NCBI GenBank assembly: GCA_900545495.1
Contig: UQZJ01000015.1
Location: 10,019-74,018 of the forward strand
Source: an uncultured Eubacteriales bacterium
GTDB taxonomy: Bacteria > Bacillota > Clostridia > Oscillospirales > Oscillospiraceae
DNA: 64,000 nucleotides
Direction: 5' to 3'
This document shows, one piece after another, positions 25,664 to 34,270 of the stretch; the first letter of the stretch is position 1; every line of letters starts with the position of its first letter. The notes beneath the pieces were generated by a model, which was given only the letters and a program-made list of their open reading frames with translations, made no database searches and had not been told where the DNA came from. The position numbers and the translations under genes were made by a program.

Positions 25664-27007
25664 ATGAATTTAGTGACAAATGGCCGCCTCATCACCCGTG
25701 ACGCAGGCGGGAAGGGCTACTATGAGCACGGCGCGGTGGCCTATGAGGGTACGAAGATCGTAGAAGTAGGCGAGGAGGCCGCTCTGCGCGCCAAATACGC
25801 CGACGCCCACATCATCGACGCCAAGGGCGGCGTCATCATGCCCGCCCTCATCAACGCCCACACCCACATCTACTCCGCGCTGGCCCGTGGCCTGAGCATC
25901 GTGGGCAACAACCCCACCAACTTCTATGAGGTGCTGGACGGCACATGGTGGGCCATCGACCGCCACCTGATGATGGACGGTACCCGCGCCAGCGCCACCG
26001 CCCTGTATATGGACTCCATCAAGCAGGGCGTCACCACCATCTTTGACCACCACGCCAGCTACGGCGAGATCCCCGGCACCCTGCACACCATTGCCGAGGA
26101 GAGCAAGCGGCTGGGCCTCCGCTCCTGCCTGTGCTACGAGGTCTCTGACCGTGACGGCGAGGAGAAGTGCCTGCAGGCCATTCAGGAGAATGCGGACTTC
26201 ATCACCGAGTGCGAGAAGAACCGCGACCCCATGCTGGCGGCCATGTTCGGCGGCCACGCCCTGTTCACCATCTCCGACAAGACCTTTGACCGCATGGTGG
26301 CCGCCAACAACGGCCGTACCGGCTACCACATCCATGTCTCCGAGGGCATGAACGACGTATACGACTCCCTCCAGAACTACGGCCGCCGCCCGGTGCAGCG
26401 CTTGCAGGATCACGGCATTCTGGGCGAAAAGACCATCCTCGGCCACTGCATCCATGTGAACACCGCCGAGATGGACCTCATCAAGGAGACCGGCACCATG
26501 GTGGTGAACAACCCCGAGTCCAACATGGGCAACGCCATCGGCATCTGCCCGGTTTTGCAGCTCCACAAGCGGGGCATCCTGCTGGGCATGGGCACCGATG
26601 CCTACACCAATGATATGCTGGAAAGCCTGAAGGTGGCGCTGTGCTCCCAGCGGAGCCAGAACTGCCTGCCCAACGTGGGCTGGTGCGAGGTCACGGATAT
26701 GCTGTTCCACAACAACGCCAAGATCGGCGCGCGGTACTTCCCCGATGAGCTGGGCGTGCTGAAGGCCGGCGCGGCGGCGGACATCATCGTCATGGACTAC
26801 AAGCCATTCACCCCGTTCTCCGACGAGAACATCGACGGCCACATGATCTTCGGCATGACCGGCCGCCAGTGCCAGACCACCATCGCCGCCGGTAAGGTGC
26901 TGATGCAGGATCGCGTGCTGGTGGGTATCGACGAGGAGGCGGAGAACGCCCACATTCTCGAGGCCGCCAAGAAGCTGTGGGGCGACCTGAACCACCGCGC
27001 CTATTAA
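25664..27007 (+). CDS. ssnA: Putative aminohydrolase SsnA
   Basis: A 447-residue amidohydrolase of the SsnA/chlorohydrolase group. The metal-binding NAHTHIYSALARG, the later ligands in YHIHVSEG and LGHCIHVN, and GTDAYTNDM mark the deaminase-type active site on a TIM barrel. SsnA is a constant member of the anaerobic purine (uric acid) degradation cluster of gut bacteria, though its exact substrate is not established. ATG 25664 has gggaggt upstream. It is preceded by a regulated leader and followed by a hairpin and ygfK, its normal neighbour. Confidence 0.93.
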   Translation: MNLVTNGRLITRDAGGKGYYEHGAVAYEGTKIVEVGEEAALRAKYADAHIIDAKGGVIMPALINAHTHIYSALARGLSIVGNNPTNFYEVLDGTWWAIDRHLMMDGTRASATALYMDSIKQGVTTIFDHHASYGEIPGTLHTIAEESKRLGLRSCLCYEVSDRDGEEKCLQAIQENADFITECEKNRDPMLAAMFGGHALFTISDKTFDRMVAANNGRTGYHIHVSEGMNDVYDSLQNYGRRPVQRLQDHGILGEKTILGHCIHVNTAEMDLIKETGTMVVNNPESNMGNAIGICPVLQLHKRGILLGMGTDAYTNDMLESLKVALCSQRSQNCLPNVGWCEVTDMLFHNNAKIGARYFPDELGVLKAGAAADIIVMDYKPFTPFSDENIDGHMIFGMTGRQCQTTIAAGKVLMQDRVLVGIDEEAENAHILEAAKKLWGDLNHRAY

Positions 27008-27013
27008 AGCCCT

Positions 27014-27039
27014 TAAAGGGGGGATACATCCCCCCTTTA
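27014..27039 (+). terminator. Hairpin after ssnA
   Basis: An 11-bp stem (aaaggggggat / atccccccttt, loop ac) starts 7 bases after the ssnA stop. No T-run follows, so it may be a 3'-end stabiliser or processing site rather than a full terminator. Confidence 0.5.
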
Positions 27040-27102
27040 GATTCCCCCTCACCAGTTGACATCGGTCACTGGTGTCGCCGCCCAAGGCGGCTGAATCGAT
27101 GA

Positions 27103-27133
27103 ATTTTTGCCACGCGCAGGTCGCGGCAAAAAT
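27103..27133 (+). repeat. Inverted repeat in the ygfK leader
   Basis: atttttgcc (27103-27111) pairs with ggcaaaaat (27125-27133) around a GC-rich 13-base loop, 42 bases before ygfK. Nearby, caccagt/actggtg and gccgccc/ggcggc add two smaller hairpins. Confidence 0.5.
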
Positions 27134-27174
27134 GTTTGAATGATTTGAAACCATAACCGCAAGGAGGATGACCT

Positions 27175-30126
27175 ATGTCTGAGAAAATGTATCCCATCCC
27201 ATTCAAATCCCTGATGAACTGGGTGGTGGAGGAATACGCCGCGTCCGGCGAGATCTTCGGCGTGCGCAAGGCTTACCACGCCACGGGCAAATCCCTGCCC
27301 ATCTTCGGCGAGCGCATCGAGACGCCCTTCGGCCCCGCCGCCGGCCCCAACAGCCAACTGGCGCAGAATATCATCGCCGCCTATATGGCCGGCGCCCGGT
27401 TCTTCGAGGTCAAGACCGTCCAGAAGATGGACGGCGCCGATCTGGCCGCCTGCGTCCCCCGCCCCTGCATCCTCGCCAACGACGAGGGCTACAACCAGGA
27501 GTGGTCCACCGAGCTGACCGTGCCGCAGGCCATGGACGAGTACATCAAGGCGTGGTGCGCCCTGAAGGTGCTGAGCAAGGTCTATGGCTTCGGCGATCCC
27601 GACGGCTTCGTGTTCAATATGTCCGTGGGCTACGATCTGGAGGGCATCAAGGGCGAGAAGGTCAACACCTACATCGACGGCATGATGGACGCCAACAAGA
27701 CCGCCATCTTCGGCGAGTGCAAGGCGGTTCTGAAGGAGCTGTTCCCCGCGGAGAGCGGCTATATCGACGGTATCTCCCCCCGCGTCAGCCGCAGCGTCAC
27801 CGTCTCCACCCTCCACGGTTGTCCCCCGGATGAGATCGAGCGTATCGCCTCCTACCTCATCACCGAGAAGCACCTGCACACCTTCGTCAAGTGCAACCCC
27901 ACCATTCTGGGGTACGAGACGGCGCGGCGCATTCTGGACGGCATGGGCTACGACTACATCGTGTTCGACGACCACCACTTCAACGAGGATCTGCAGTGGG
28001 TCGATGCCGTTCCCATGTTTGAGCGGCTGCAGGTGCTGGCGGACAGCAAGGGGCTGGAGTTCGGCCTGAAGCTCTCCAACACCTTCCCTGTGGACACCAC
28101 CCGGGGCGAGCTGCCCAACAACGAGATGTATATGTCCGGCCGCAGTCTGTTCCCCCTGACCATCGAGATGTGCCACCGCATCTCCCGCCAGTTCAAGGGC
28201 AAGATGCGGATCTCCTTCGCCGGCGGCGCGGAGTATTTCAACTGCGACAAGCTGTTCGCGGCGGGCATCTGGCCCATCACCGTGGCCACCACCATCCTCA
28301 AGCCCGGCGGCTACAACCGTCTGCACCAGATGGTGGAGAAGGTGGAGCCCATGGCGTATAAGCCCTTTGCCGGCACGGATACGCAGGCCATCTGCGACAT
28401 GAGCAGCGCCAGCCACACTGACGTCCACCATGTCAAGCCCATCAAGCCCCTGCCCAGCCGCAAGAGCGAGAAGCAGGTGCCTTGGATCGACTGCTTCACC
28501 GCGCCCTGCAAGGGCGGTTGCCCCATCGCGCAGGATATTCCCGAGTATATGGAGCTGTGCAATAAGGGCCTGTACGGCCCGGCGCTGAAGCTCATCACCG
28601 AGAAGAACCCCCTGCCGTTCATTACCGGCACCATCTGCGCCCACCGCTGCCAGACCAAGTGCAGCCGCAATTTCTATGACGAGTCCGTCCGCATCCGGGA
28701 TACCAAGCTGCTGGCGGCGCAGAAGGGCTACAACGCCCTGATGGCCTCCATCAAGATGCCGGAGCGCGTGGCAGGCAAGCGGGTCGCCATCATCGGCGGC
28801 GGCCCCACCGGCATCGCCGCCGCCTACTTCTGCGGCAGAGCCGGTATCGAGACGACGATCTTCGAGCGGGAGAGCTGTCTGGGCGGCGTACCCCGCCATG
28901 TGATCCCCGGCTTCCGTATCGCCAACGAGGTCATCGAGAAGGATATCGCCCTCATGGAGCGCTACGGCGTGGAGGTCAAGTGCGGCGCGCCCGCCCCCTC
29001 CGTGGACGAGCTGAAGAAGATGGGCTACACCCACATCCTGCTGGCTGTGGGCGCATGGAAGCCCGGCAAGCTGGATATCGCCGGCGATGTGGCAGGCGCC
29101 ATCCAGTGGATGAAGGGCGTGAAGGCCGGCAACATCGGCGTGGCCGGGAATATCGCCGTTATCGGCGGCGGAAACACCGCCATGGATGCGGCGCGCCTTG
29201 CCAAGCGCAGCGGTGCGGAGCATGTGACGCTGGTATACCGCCGTACCCGCAAGTATATGCCTGCCGACGAGCATGAGCTGGCGCTGGCACTGGCCGACGG
29301 CGTGGAATTTGCCGAGCTGGCCGCCCCCGTCAAGCAGGCCGACGGCGTGCTGCAATGTGAGAAGATGGTGCTGGGCGAGGCGGACGCCTCCGGCCGCCGC
29401 AGTCCCGTGGGCAGCGGTGAATTCTTCCACATCCCCTGCGATCTGGTGATCTCCGCCGTGGGCGAGCAGGTGGACGATGCTCTGATGGCCGCCAACGGCA
29501 TCGAGCTGGATAAGAAGGGCCGTCCCGCCTTCCAGACCAATGTGGCCGGCGTGTACGCCGCCGGTGACGCCAAGCGTGGCCCCGCCACCGTGGTGGAGGG
29601 CATCGCCGACGCCGCCGCCTTTGCCGAGGCGGTCATCGGCACCGCACACACCTACGACATCCCGGAGCAGGCCTACGTCACCAAGGCGGACGCCGAGGCC
29701 AAGAAGGGGATCCTGGCCATGAGCGGGTGTGTCTGCCGGGAGGGTGAGCGCTGCCTCCAGTGCGCCACCGTGTGTGAGAACTGCGTGGATTCCTGCCCCA
29801 ACCGCGCCAATGTGACCATCCGCATGGCCGACGGCAGCCACCAGATCGTCCATGTGGACAAGATGTGCAACGAGTGCGGCAACTGCACCCAGTTCTGCCC
29901 CTACGCCTCCGAGCCGTGCCACGACAAGTTCACCCTGTTCCAGACCGCCGAGGATATGACGGATTCCCACAACGCCGGTGTGCTGTTCCTGGGCGGCGAC
30001 AAGGTGCGCGTCCGCACCTTCGGCGAGCCGAAGGACTACGATCTGTCCGGGAAGAACGAGCTGCCTGCCGAGCTGGAGACGCTCATCGTCACCATCCGCG
30101 ACAAGTACGCCTACCTGTACAACTGA
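27175..30126 (+). CDS. ygfK: YgfK-type oxidoreductase (putative selenate reductase / DPD-like iron-sulfur flavoprotein)
   Basis: A 983-residue multi-cofactor enzyme. The N-terminal half (about 1-420) is a dihydroorotate-dehydrogenase-like TIM barrel (ETPFGPAAGPNSQLAQN); next comes a Cys-rich helical domain (APCKGGCPIAQDIPEY, ICAHRCQTKCSR); then FAD and NAD(P)H domains (VAIIGGGPTGIAAAYF, VIGGGNTAMDAARLA); last a ferredoxin part (CLQCATVCENCVDSCP, CNECGNCTQFCP). This is the order of a combined dihydropyrimidine dehydrogenase, and the YgfK family of purine-degrading gut bacteria and E. coli. Electron source is probably NAD(P)H. Strong aaggagg site. Its terminator seems split by a mobile element. 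Confidence 0.93.
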   Translation: MSEKMYPIPFKSLMNWVVEEYAASGEIFGVRKAYHATGKSLPIFGERIETPFGPAAGPNSQLAQNIIAAYMAGARFFEVKTVQKMDGADLAACVPRPCILANDEGYNQEWSTELTVPQAMDEYIKAWCALKVLSKVYGFGDPDGFVFNMSVGYDLEGIKGEKVNTYIDGMMDANKTAIFGECKAVLKELFPAESGYIDGISPRVSRSVTVSTLHGCPPDEIERIASYLITEKHLHTFVKCNPTILGYETARRILDGMGYDYIVFDDHHFNEDLQWVDAVPMFERLQVLADSKGLEFGLKLSNTFPVDTTRGELPNNEMYMSGRSLFPLTIEMCHRISRQFKGKMRISFAGGAEYFNCDKLFAAGIWPITVATTILKPGGYNRLHQMVEKVEPMAYKPFAGTDTQAICDMSSASHTDVHHVKPIKPLPSRKSEKQVPWIDCFTAPCKGGCPIAQDIPEYMELCNKGLYGPALKLITEKNPLPFITGTICAHRCQTKCSRNFYDESVRIRDTKLLAAQKGYNALMASIKMPERVAGKRVAIIGGGPTGIAAAYFCGRAGIETTIFERESCLGGVPRHVIPGFRIANEVIEKDIALMERYGVEVKCGAPAPSVDELKKMGYTHILLAVGAWKPGKLDIAGDVAGAIQWMKGVKAGNIGVAGNIAVIGGGNTAMDAARLAKRSGAEHVTLVYRRTRKYMPADEHELALALADGVEFAELAAPVKQADGVLQCEKMVLGEADASGRRSPVGSGEFFHIPCDLVISAVGEQVDDALMAANGIELDKKGRPAFQTNVAGVYAAGDAKRGPATVVEGIADAAAFAEAVIGTAHTYDIPEQAYVTKADAEAKKGILAMSGCVCREGERCLQCATVCENCVDSCPNRANVTIRMADGSHQIVHVDKMCNECGNCTQFCPYASEPCHDKFTLFQTAEDMTDSHNAGVLFLGGDKVRVRTFGEPKDYDLSGKNELPAELETLIVTIRDKYAYLYN

Positions 30127-30158
30127 GCCAAAACAAAAAAGAGCCGCCGCAGGATTGC

Positions 30159-30358
30159 TGGGTGTACGTAAGACAGTATTGCGCTAAGATTGACGAAGCG
30201 GCACGAAACCGCATGGAGCTGATCGTGCCGGAGTTGGCGAAGCGAAACGGCGTGACCGAGAAACTGAAAGCCGACACCAAATGGAATGGGTACGGCAGAT
30301 GAACGCTTGCAAGGCACAGGCAGAGGAAATTGTGAAAATCGAATTGATTTATGATTGA
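30159..30358 (+). pseudogene. tnpV: TnpV remnant, 5' truncated and frameshifted
   Basis: One frame encodes KIDEAARNRMELIVPELA then GVTEKLKADTK; a shifted frame continues MEWVRQMNACKAQAEEIVKI and ELIYD before a stop at 30356-30358. Joined, this is the C-terminal half of the transposon-associated protein TnpV. The break is at aaatgg near 30282, where one A appears missing (aaaatgg expected). The N-terminal half is absent, replaced by the left inverted repeat. Confidence 0.75.
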
Positions 30359-30498
30359 GCGAGGAAGTCCGGGCAGAAAACTGTTCGGACTTTTCTCATA
30401 TAGTCCAAAATGACGGTAGAATTGTTCACAAGTTTTATGGTATAATTTGAATACAAAAATTGAGCAACAAATCGGGATTTGCAAAGGAGCGTGATTAT

Positions 30499-30765
30499 GT
30501 GAATGGTACAGTATTTACAGTTTTTGTTTTACCATTTTTGATTGGAGTAGTTATCAGATTGATGTTTCTTAAATGGAAAAGAGGTTATTTTTTATCGGGT
30601 GTTTTTGCTCTAATCTCAGTCATAGTATGGCTTTGGACCAAACACCTTGCTAATCGCGGAGTTGACGGAACGGTAATGCTTTGGGCTTTGATGGCAACCG
30701 AACTTACAGTTGGTTCGTTAATTGTTGGCGGAATATCACTTTTGATTATAAAGATAAAACGCTAG
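30499..30765 (+). CDS. AT-rich small membrane protein carried by the mobile element
   Basis: I do not recognise this 88-residue protein. It has three predicted membrane helices separated by short charged loops (LKWKRG, TKHLANRG) and ends IIKIKR. Its DNA is much more AT-rich than the neighbours, in keeping with recent transfer. GTG 30499 is chosen because aaaggag lies about 10 bases before it; an upstream ATG at 30460 has no such site and lies only about 7 bases past the likely transcription start. A TATAAT at 30441-30446 may drive it. Confidence 0.6.
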   Translation: MNGTVFTVFVLPFLIGVVIRLMFLKWKRGYFLSGVFALISVIVWLWTKHLANRGVDGTVMLWALMATELTVGSLIVGGISLLIIKIKR

Positions 30766-31012
30766 GAGGAAGACCATATCCCTCGCTTTATATGAAACGG
30801 TAAATTAACATTTGTCGCACTGATAAAATCCCTTTAGGAACTAAAGGGCGCACTTCTATACTCTCTGTCGAGAGTAGTGCGTCCTGGGTCGCTTCATTCC
30901 CGGTCAGCAGAAGAAAACTGCCCGACCGAGAATGCTTCGTCACGACCTTCCGTCAAGGTGGCTACACCCCCTTGCACTGCTAAAGCGGCTACCCCCTGTG
31001 GGCTTGCCGTCC

Positions 31013-31038
31013 GCAAACGGTTTTGACAAACCGTTTGC
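31013..31038. repeat. Perfect 11-bp inverted repeat inside the mobile element
   Basis: gcaaacggttt, loop tgac, aaaccgtttgc. No T-run follows on either strand. It could be a protein-binding or processing site of the element; function unknown. Confidence 0.65.
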
Positions 31039-31069
31039 CGCCAGCAAGTTTGAAGATTAGACATAAACA

Positions 31070-31103
31070 AATCCTCCGCATGGTCTAAGCCATACGGAGG
31101 ATT
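31070..31103. repeat. Inverted repeat next to the right end of the mobile element
   Basis: aatcctccgcatgg pairs with ccatacggaggatt (one mismatch) immediately inside the right terminal repeat, as sub-terminal hairpins of transposable elements often do. Confidence 0.6.
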
Positions 31104-31188
31104 AACTGTTTTACGGACACCCGTCTATCTCCTGCGGCGGTTCTTTTTTGCGGTCAAAACAGGGAGCTGCGCTTTTGTGTACGGCGGT

Positions 31189-31626
31189 TCAGCCCGCCAG
31201 GATCTCGAATTTCAGCACGCCCTCGGCGGAGGCGGCACGGGCCATCAGCTCCTCCAGCGCATCCACCATCTCGCTGGTCTCGGCGGAGATGGTCACGCCG
31301 GCGCAGCCGTTGGTGGGGATGGTCTGGTTGATGGTGAGAATATTTGCGCCGGAATTGGCAAAAATAGACAGGTAATTGGACAGCACGCCGGGAATATCCT
31401 TTAGCAGTGCGTAGAACGTGATGATATGGCCTGCCCGCATATTCTGGAAGGGCTGGACGGCGTCCTTGTACTTGTAAAAGGCGCTGCGGCTGATGCCCAC
31501 CATGCGGGCGGCCTCGCCCACGGTGGCGGCCTCGCCCACCTGCAGCATACGCTTGGCCTCTGCGACCTTGATAAAGACCTCCGGCAGCGCCTCTGCCGAG
31601 ACCAGATAGTATTTCTTCTTCTCCAT
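31189..31626 (-). CDS. ACT-domain regulator of the PheB/UPF0735 type
   Basis: A 145-residue protein. The N-terminal third has a small helix-turn-helix-like segment (VGEAARMVGISRSAFYKYKDAV) and the C-terminal part (about 70-140) is an ACT domain (FYALLKDIPGVLSNYLSIFA, ILTINQTIP), which usually senses amino acids. Family function is not proven. Start at MEKKKYYL is supported by ggagg 6 bases upstream. It has its own promoter and is transcribed away from the YtvI-like gene. Confidence 0.88.
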   Translation of the reverse strand: MEKKKYYLVSAEALPEVFIKVAEAKRMLQVGEAATVGEAARMVGISRSAFYKYKDAVQPFQNMRAGHIITFYALLKDIPGVLSNYLSIFANSGANILTINQTIPTNGCAGVTISAETSEMVDALEELMARAASAEGVLKFEILAG

Positions 31627-31677
31627 GATTTCCTCCAAGGTGTCCGCGTTGTGTGTACATTTGTAAATTATGAGGTA

Positions 31678-31706
31678 ATACTATCACAGGAAAGCGGGGA
31701 TGACAA
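31678..31706 (-). promoter_or_regulatory. Promoter of the ACT-domain gene
   Basis: On the minus strand TTGTCA (31706-31701), 17 bases, TAGTAT (31683-31678), about 50 bases before the start codon. Confidence 0.6.
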
Positions 31707-31748
31707 GAAAAAAATTGTAAAATGTCTGTGAAAAAGGGGGCGAACGCC

Positions 31749-32810
31749 ATGAGGCGGCGGAGGGAGCTGCTGTTTCAACTGATCTGGTGGGCGGCTGTGG
31801 CCGGCGTGGGCTGGCTGACGCTGCGGTACGCGCTGGTGTGGCTGCTGCCGTTTCTGCTGGCGCTGGGGGCGGCGTCGCTGCTGGAGCCGCTGATCGAGGC
31901 GGCGCGCCGGAGGCTGCACCTGCGGCGGGGCTTTACGGCGGCGGTGCTGACGCTGGTGCTGGTGGGCGGTTTGCTGGCGGTGCTGATCGTGCTGGCGGTG
32001 CAGGTGGTGGAACAGGCGGTATCGCTGGTGTCCTCCCTCCCGGCACTGCTGGCGGCACTGCCGGATACGCTGGCAGCGCTGGAGCGGCGGCTGGAGAGCT
32101 TCTGCGCCGCCTGCCCGGAGGGGGTGGGGCGGACGGCGCAGGGGCTGCTGATGGGACTGCCGGAGGCGGCGTCCCGTCTGGCGGGACAGCTCTCCGCCGC
32201 CGTTTTGCAGGGTGCGGCGCGGATCATGGGGGCGCTGCCCCGGGTGCTGCTGGCCTGCGGCACCACGGTGCTGGCGGTGTTCTTCACCCTCAGCGCCTAC
32301 CCGGAGGTGATGGCCTTTTTCCGGCGGCAGTTGGGATCGGAGCTGGACAGAGCCAGAGGGGTGAAGGCCAGCGTGTTCGCCACGCTGGGGAAGTGGCTGA
32401 AGGCGGAATGTATCCTGCTGGCGGTGACATTCTGCCAGCTGCTGGTGGGACTGCTGCTGATCCGGCAGGAGTACGCCCTGCTGCTGGCGGCGCTGATCGC
32501 CTTGATCGACGCGCTGCCGGTGTTCGGGACGGGGACGGTGCTGGCGCCGTGGGCGGCGGTGGAGTGCCTGCTGGGAAACGTGCCAAAGGGCGCGGCGCTG
32601 CTGGCGCTGTTCGCGGTGATCTCCGTGGTGCGCAGCGTGCTGGAGCCGAAGCTGGTGGCGGCGCAGGCGGGGCTGCCGCCGCTGGCGTCGCTGGCGGCCA
32701 TGTATGTGGGCTTCTGCGCGGCGGGCGTGGCGGGCATGGTGCTGGCGCCGGTGCTGTTGCTGCTGGTCAAGCAGCTGCGGGACGGGGGCTATATCCGGCT
32801 GTGGAGGTAG
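31749..32810 (+). CDS. ytvI: AI-2E/PerM-family membrane protein, YtvI-like
   Basis: A 353-residue member of the UPF0118 (PerM, AI-2E exporter-like) family: paired N-terminal membrane helices (about 10-60), a helix near 75, a coiled-coil stretch (about 90-140) and a C-terminal membrane bundle with family motifs LIALIDALPVFGTGTVLAPWA and VRSVLEPKLVA. In Clostridia and Bacilli this branch is named YtvI after a sporulation membrane protein; the transported substrate is unknown. Start ATG 31749 has aaggggg upstream; an in-frame ATG at 31722 has none. Confidence 0.85.
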   Translation: MRRRRELLFQLIWWAAVAGVGWLTLRYALVWLLPFLLALGAASLLEPLIEAARRRLHLRRGFTAAVLTLVLVGGLLAVLIVLAVQVVEQAVSLVSSLPALLAALPDTLAALERRLESFCAACPEGVGRTAQGLLMGLPEAASRLAGQLSAAVLQGAARIMGALPRVLLACGTTVLAVFFTLSAYPEVMAFFRRQLGSELDRARGVKASVFATLGKWLKAECILLAVTFCQLLVGLLLIRQEYALLLAALIALIDALPVFGTGTVLAPWAAVECLLGNVPKGAALLALFAVISVVRSVLEPKLVAAQAGLPPLASLAAMYVGFCAAGVAGMVLAPVLLLLVKQLRDGGYIRLWR

Positions 32811-32839
32811 TTGCCACCGGGAAAAGAAGGTGCTATAAT
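32811..32839 (+). promoter_or_regulatory. Promoter of hydA
   Basis: TTGCCA (32811-32816), 17 bases, TATAAT (32834-32839), starting at the base after the ytvI stop. hydA is therefore transcribed independently. Confidence 0.85.
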
Positions 32840-32876
32840 AGCGCCAAACCTACAAAAGAGGACAGGAGGCACCGGG

Positions 32877-34253
32877 ATGAGAGTATTATTCAAGAACGGC
32901 ACGGTGGTGTCCGGCAAGGGCACGCGGCGGGCGGATGTGCTGGTGGATGGTGAGAAGATCCGGCGGGTGGCGCGGGAGATCCATGTGGATGACGCGCAGA
33001 TCGTGGACGCCGCCGGTATGCTGCTGATGCCCGGCTTCATCGACGCCCACACCCATTTTGATCTGGATGTGTGCAACACCACCACGGCGGATGATTTTGC
33101 CTCCGGCTCCCGGGCGGCGCTGCGGGGCGGTACCACCACCATCGTGGATTTCGCCTGCCCCAACAAGGGCGAGACGCTCCACGACGGTCTGCGGCTGTGG
33201 CACGAGAAGGCGGACGGCAAGTGCGCCTGCGACTACGGCTTCCACATGACCATCGACGACTGGAACGATACCATCGAAAGCGAGATCGACGATATGTACG
33301 CCGAGGGCATCTCCTCGTTCAAGATGTACATGACGTACCCGGCCATGATGATCGGGGACAAGCTGATGTACAAGGCGCTGAAAAAGCTGAAGGAGAAGGG
33401 CGGCATCTGCGGTGTACACTGTGAGAACGCCGGGGTCATCGACGCCCTCATCGAGGAGAAGAAGGCCGCCGGCGAGCAGGGCAGCGTAGGCAGCCACCCC
33501 CGGACGCGGCCGGACTTTCTGGAGGCGGAGGCCGTGGGACGGCTGCTGCGCATCGCGGAGGCCGTGGACATCCCCGTGGTGATCGTACATACCACCAACG
33601 CGGCGGCGCTGCGGGAGATCGAGGCGGCGCGGCGGCGGGGTCAGAAGGTCTATGTGGAGACGTGTCCCCAGTATCTGGTGCTGGATGACAGCGTGTACGA
33701 CAATGAGGACTGGTTACAGGCGGCCAAGTACGTCTGCGCCCCGCCCATCCGCAAGGCGGCAGACCGCAGGGCGCTGTGGCAGGCCATCCGCCGGGGCGAG
33801 GTGCAGACCGTGTCCACCGACCATTGCAGCTTCACCACGGCGCAGAAGCTGGCGGGGCGGGAGGACTTTACCACCATTCCCGGCGGTCTGCCCGGCGTGG
33901 AGACCCGGGGCGAGCTGGTGTACACCTTCGGCGTGACCACCCGGAAGATCAGTCTGGCGGCCATGTGCCGCGTGCTGGCGGAGAATCCCGCCAAGCTGTA
34001 CGGGATGTTCCCCCGCAAGGGCATCATCGCCGAGGGCGCGGACGCGGACATCGTGGTGTACGACCCGGCGGCGGATCACGTCATCCGCGCCGAGGACATG
34101 GTGGGCGCCGCGGACTACAACCCCTACGAGGGCGTGGTGACCCGCGGCTCCGTCAAGCAGGTGTGGCTGCGGGGCAAGCTGGCGGTCAACGAGGGCCGTG
34201 TGCTGGCAGGGCCGGAGGGCAAATACATCCGGCGCGGCAAGTGCTGCCTGTGA
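32877..34253 (+). CDS. hydA: Dihydropyrimidinase / hydantoinase family enzyme
   Basis: A 458-residue cyclic amidohydrolase. Metal ligands are in GFIDAHTHFDL, the bridging carboxylated Lys in ISSFKMYMTYP, further ligands in VHCENAGV and VIVHTTNA, and the final Asp in VSTDHCSF. Such enzymes open dihydropyrimidine or hydantoin-like rings; in gut purine degraders the homologue is encoded with ssnA and ygfK. Start ATG 32877 follows aggagg. It has its own strong promoter, and the next gene begins 17 bp after its stop. Confidence 0.94.
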   Translation: MRVLFKNGTVVSGKGTRRADVLVDGEKIRRVAREIHVDDAQIVDAAGMLLMPGFIDAHTHFDLDVCNTTTADDFASGSRAALRGGTTTIVDFACPNKGETLHDGLRLWHEKADGKCACDYGFHMTIDDWNDTIESEIDDMYAEGISSFKMYMTYPAMMIGDKLMYKALKKLKEKGGICGVHCENAGVIDALIEEKKAAGEQGSVGSHPRTRPDFLEAEAVGRLLRIAEAVDIPVVIVHTTNAAALREIEAARRRGQKVYVETCPQYLVLDDSVYDNEDWLQAAKYVCAPPIRKAADRRALWQAIRRGEVQTVSTDHCSFTTAQKLAGREDFTTIPGGLPGVETRGELVYTFGVTTRKISLAAMCRVLAENPAKLYGMFPRKGIIAEGADADIVVYDPAADHVIRAEDMVGAADYNPYEGVVTRGSVKQVWLRGKLAVNEGRVLAGPEGKYIRRGKCCL

Positions 34254-34270
34254 GCGGGAGGAGATAGACA

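Larger units (their letters stand above)
30134..31150. mobile_element. Decayed 1 kb TnpV-type element with imperfect terminal inverted repeats
   Basis: GGGTGTACGTAAGACAGT (30160-30177) faces the inverted GGGTGTCCGTAAAACAGT (31105-31122), 16 of 18 identical. Just outside, caaaaaagagccgccgcagg (30134-30153) faces its inverted copy at 31131-31150, 19 of 20 identical; these resemble two arms of a terminator. Inside are a TnpV remnant, an AT-rich small membrane gene and several inverted repeats (31013-31038, 31070-31103, and one around 30849-30880). No transposase is present, so the element is non-autonomous. Whether the outer arms belong to the element or to the interrupted ygfK terminator is not decided. 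A possible CAAAAC duplication flanks it (30129, 31155), but is AT-rich and weak. Confidence 0.7.

Noticed and set aside
31013..31038. Palindrome as a transfer origin (oriT) of a mobilisable element
   Set aside because: No relaxase or mobilisation gene is present, and I see no recognised nick sequence. Listed only as an inverted repeat.
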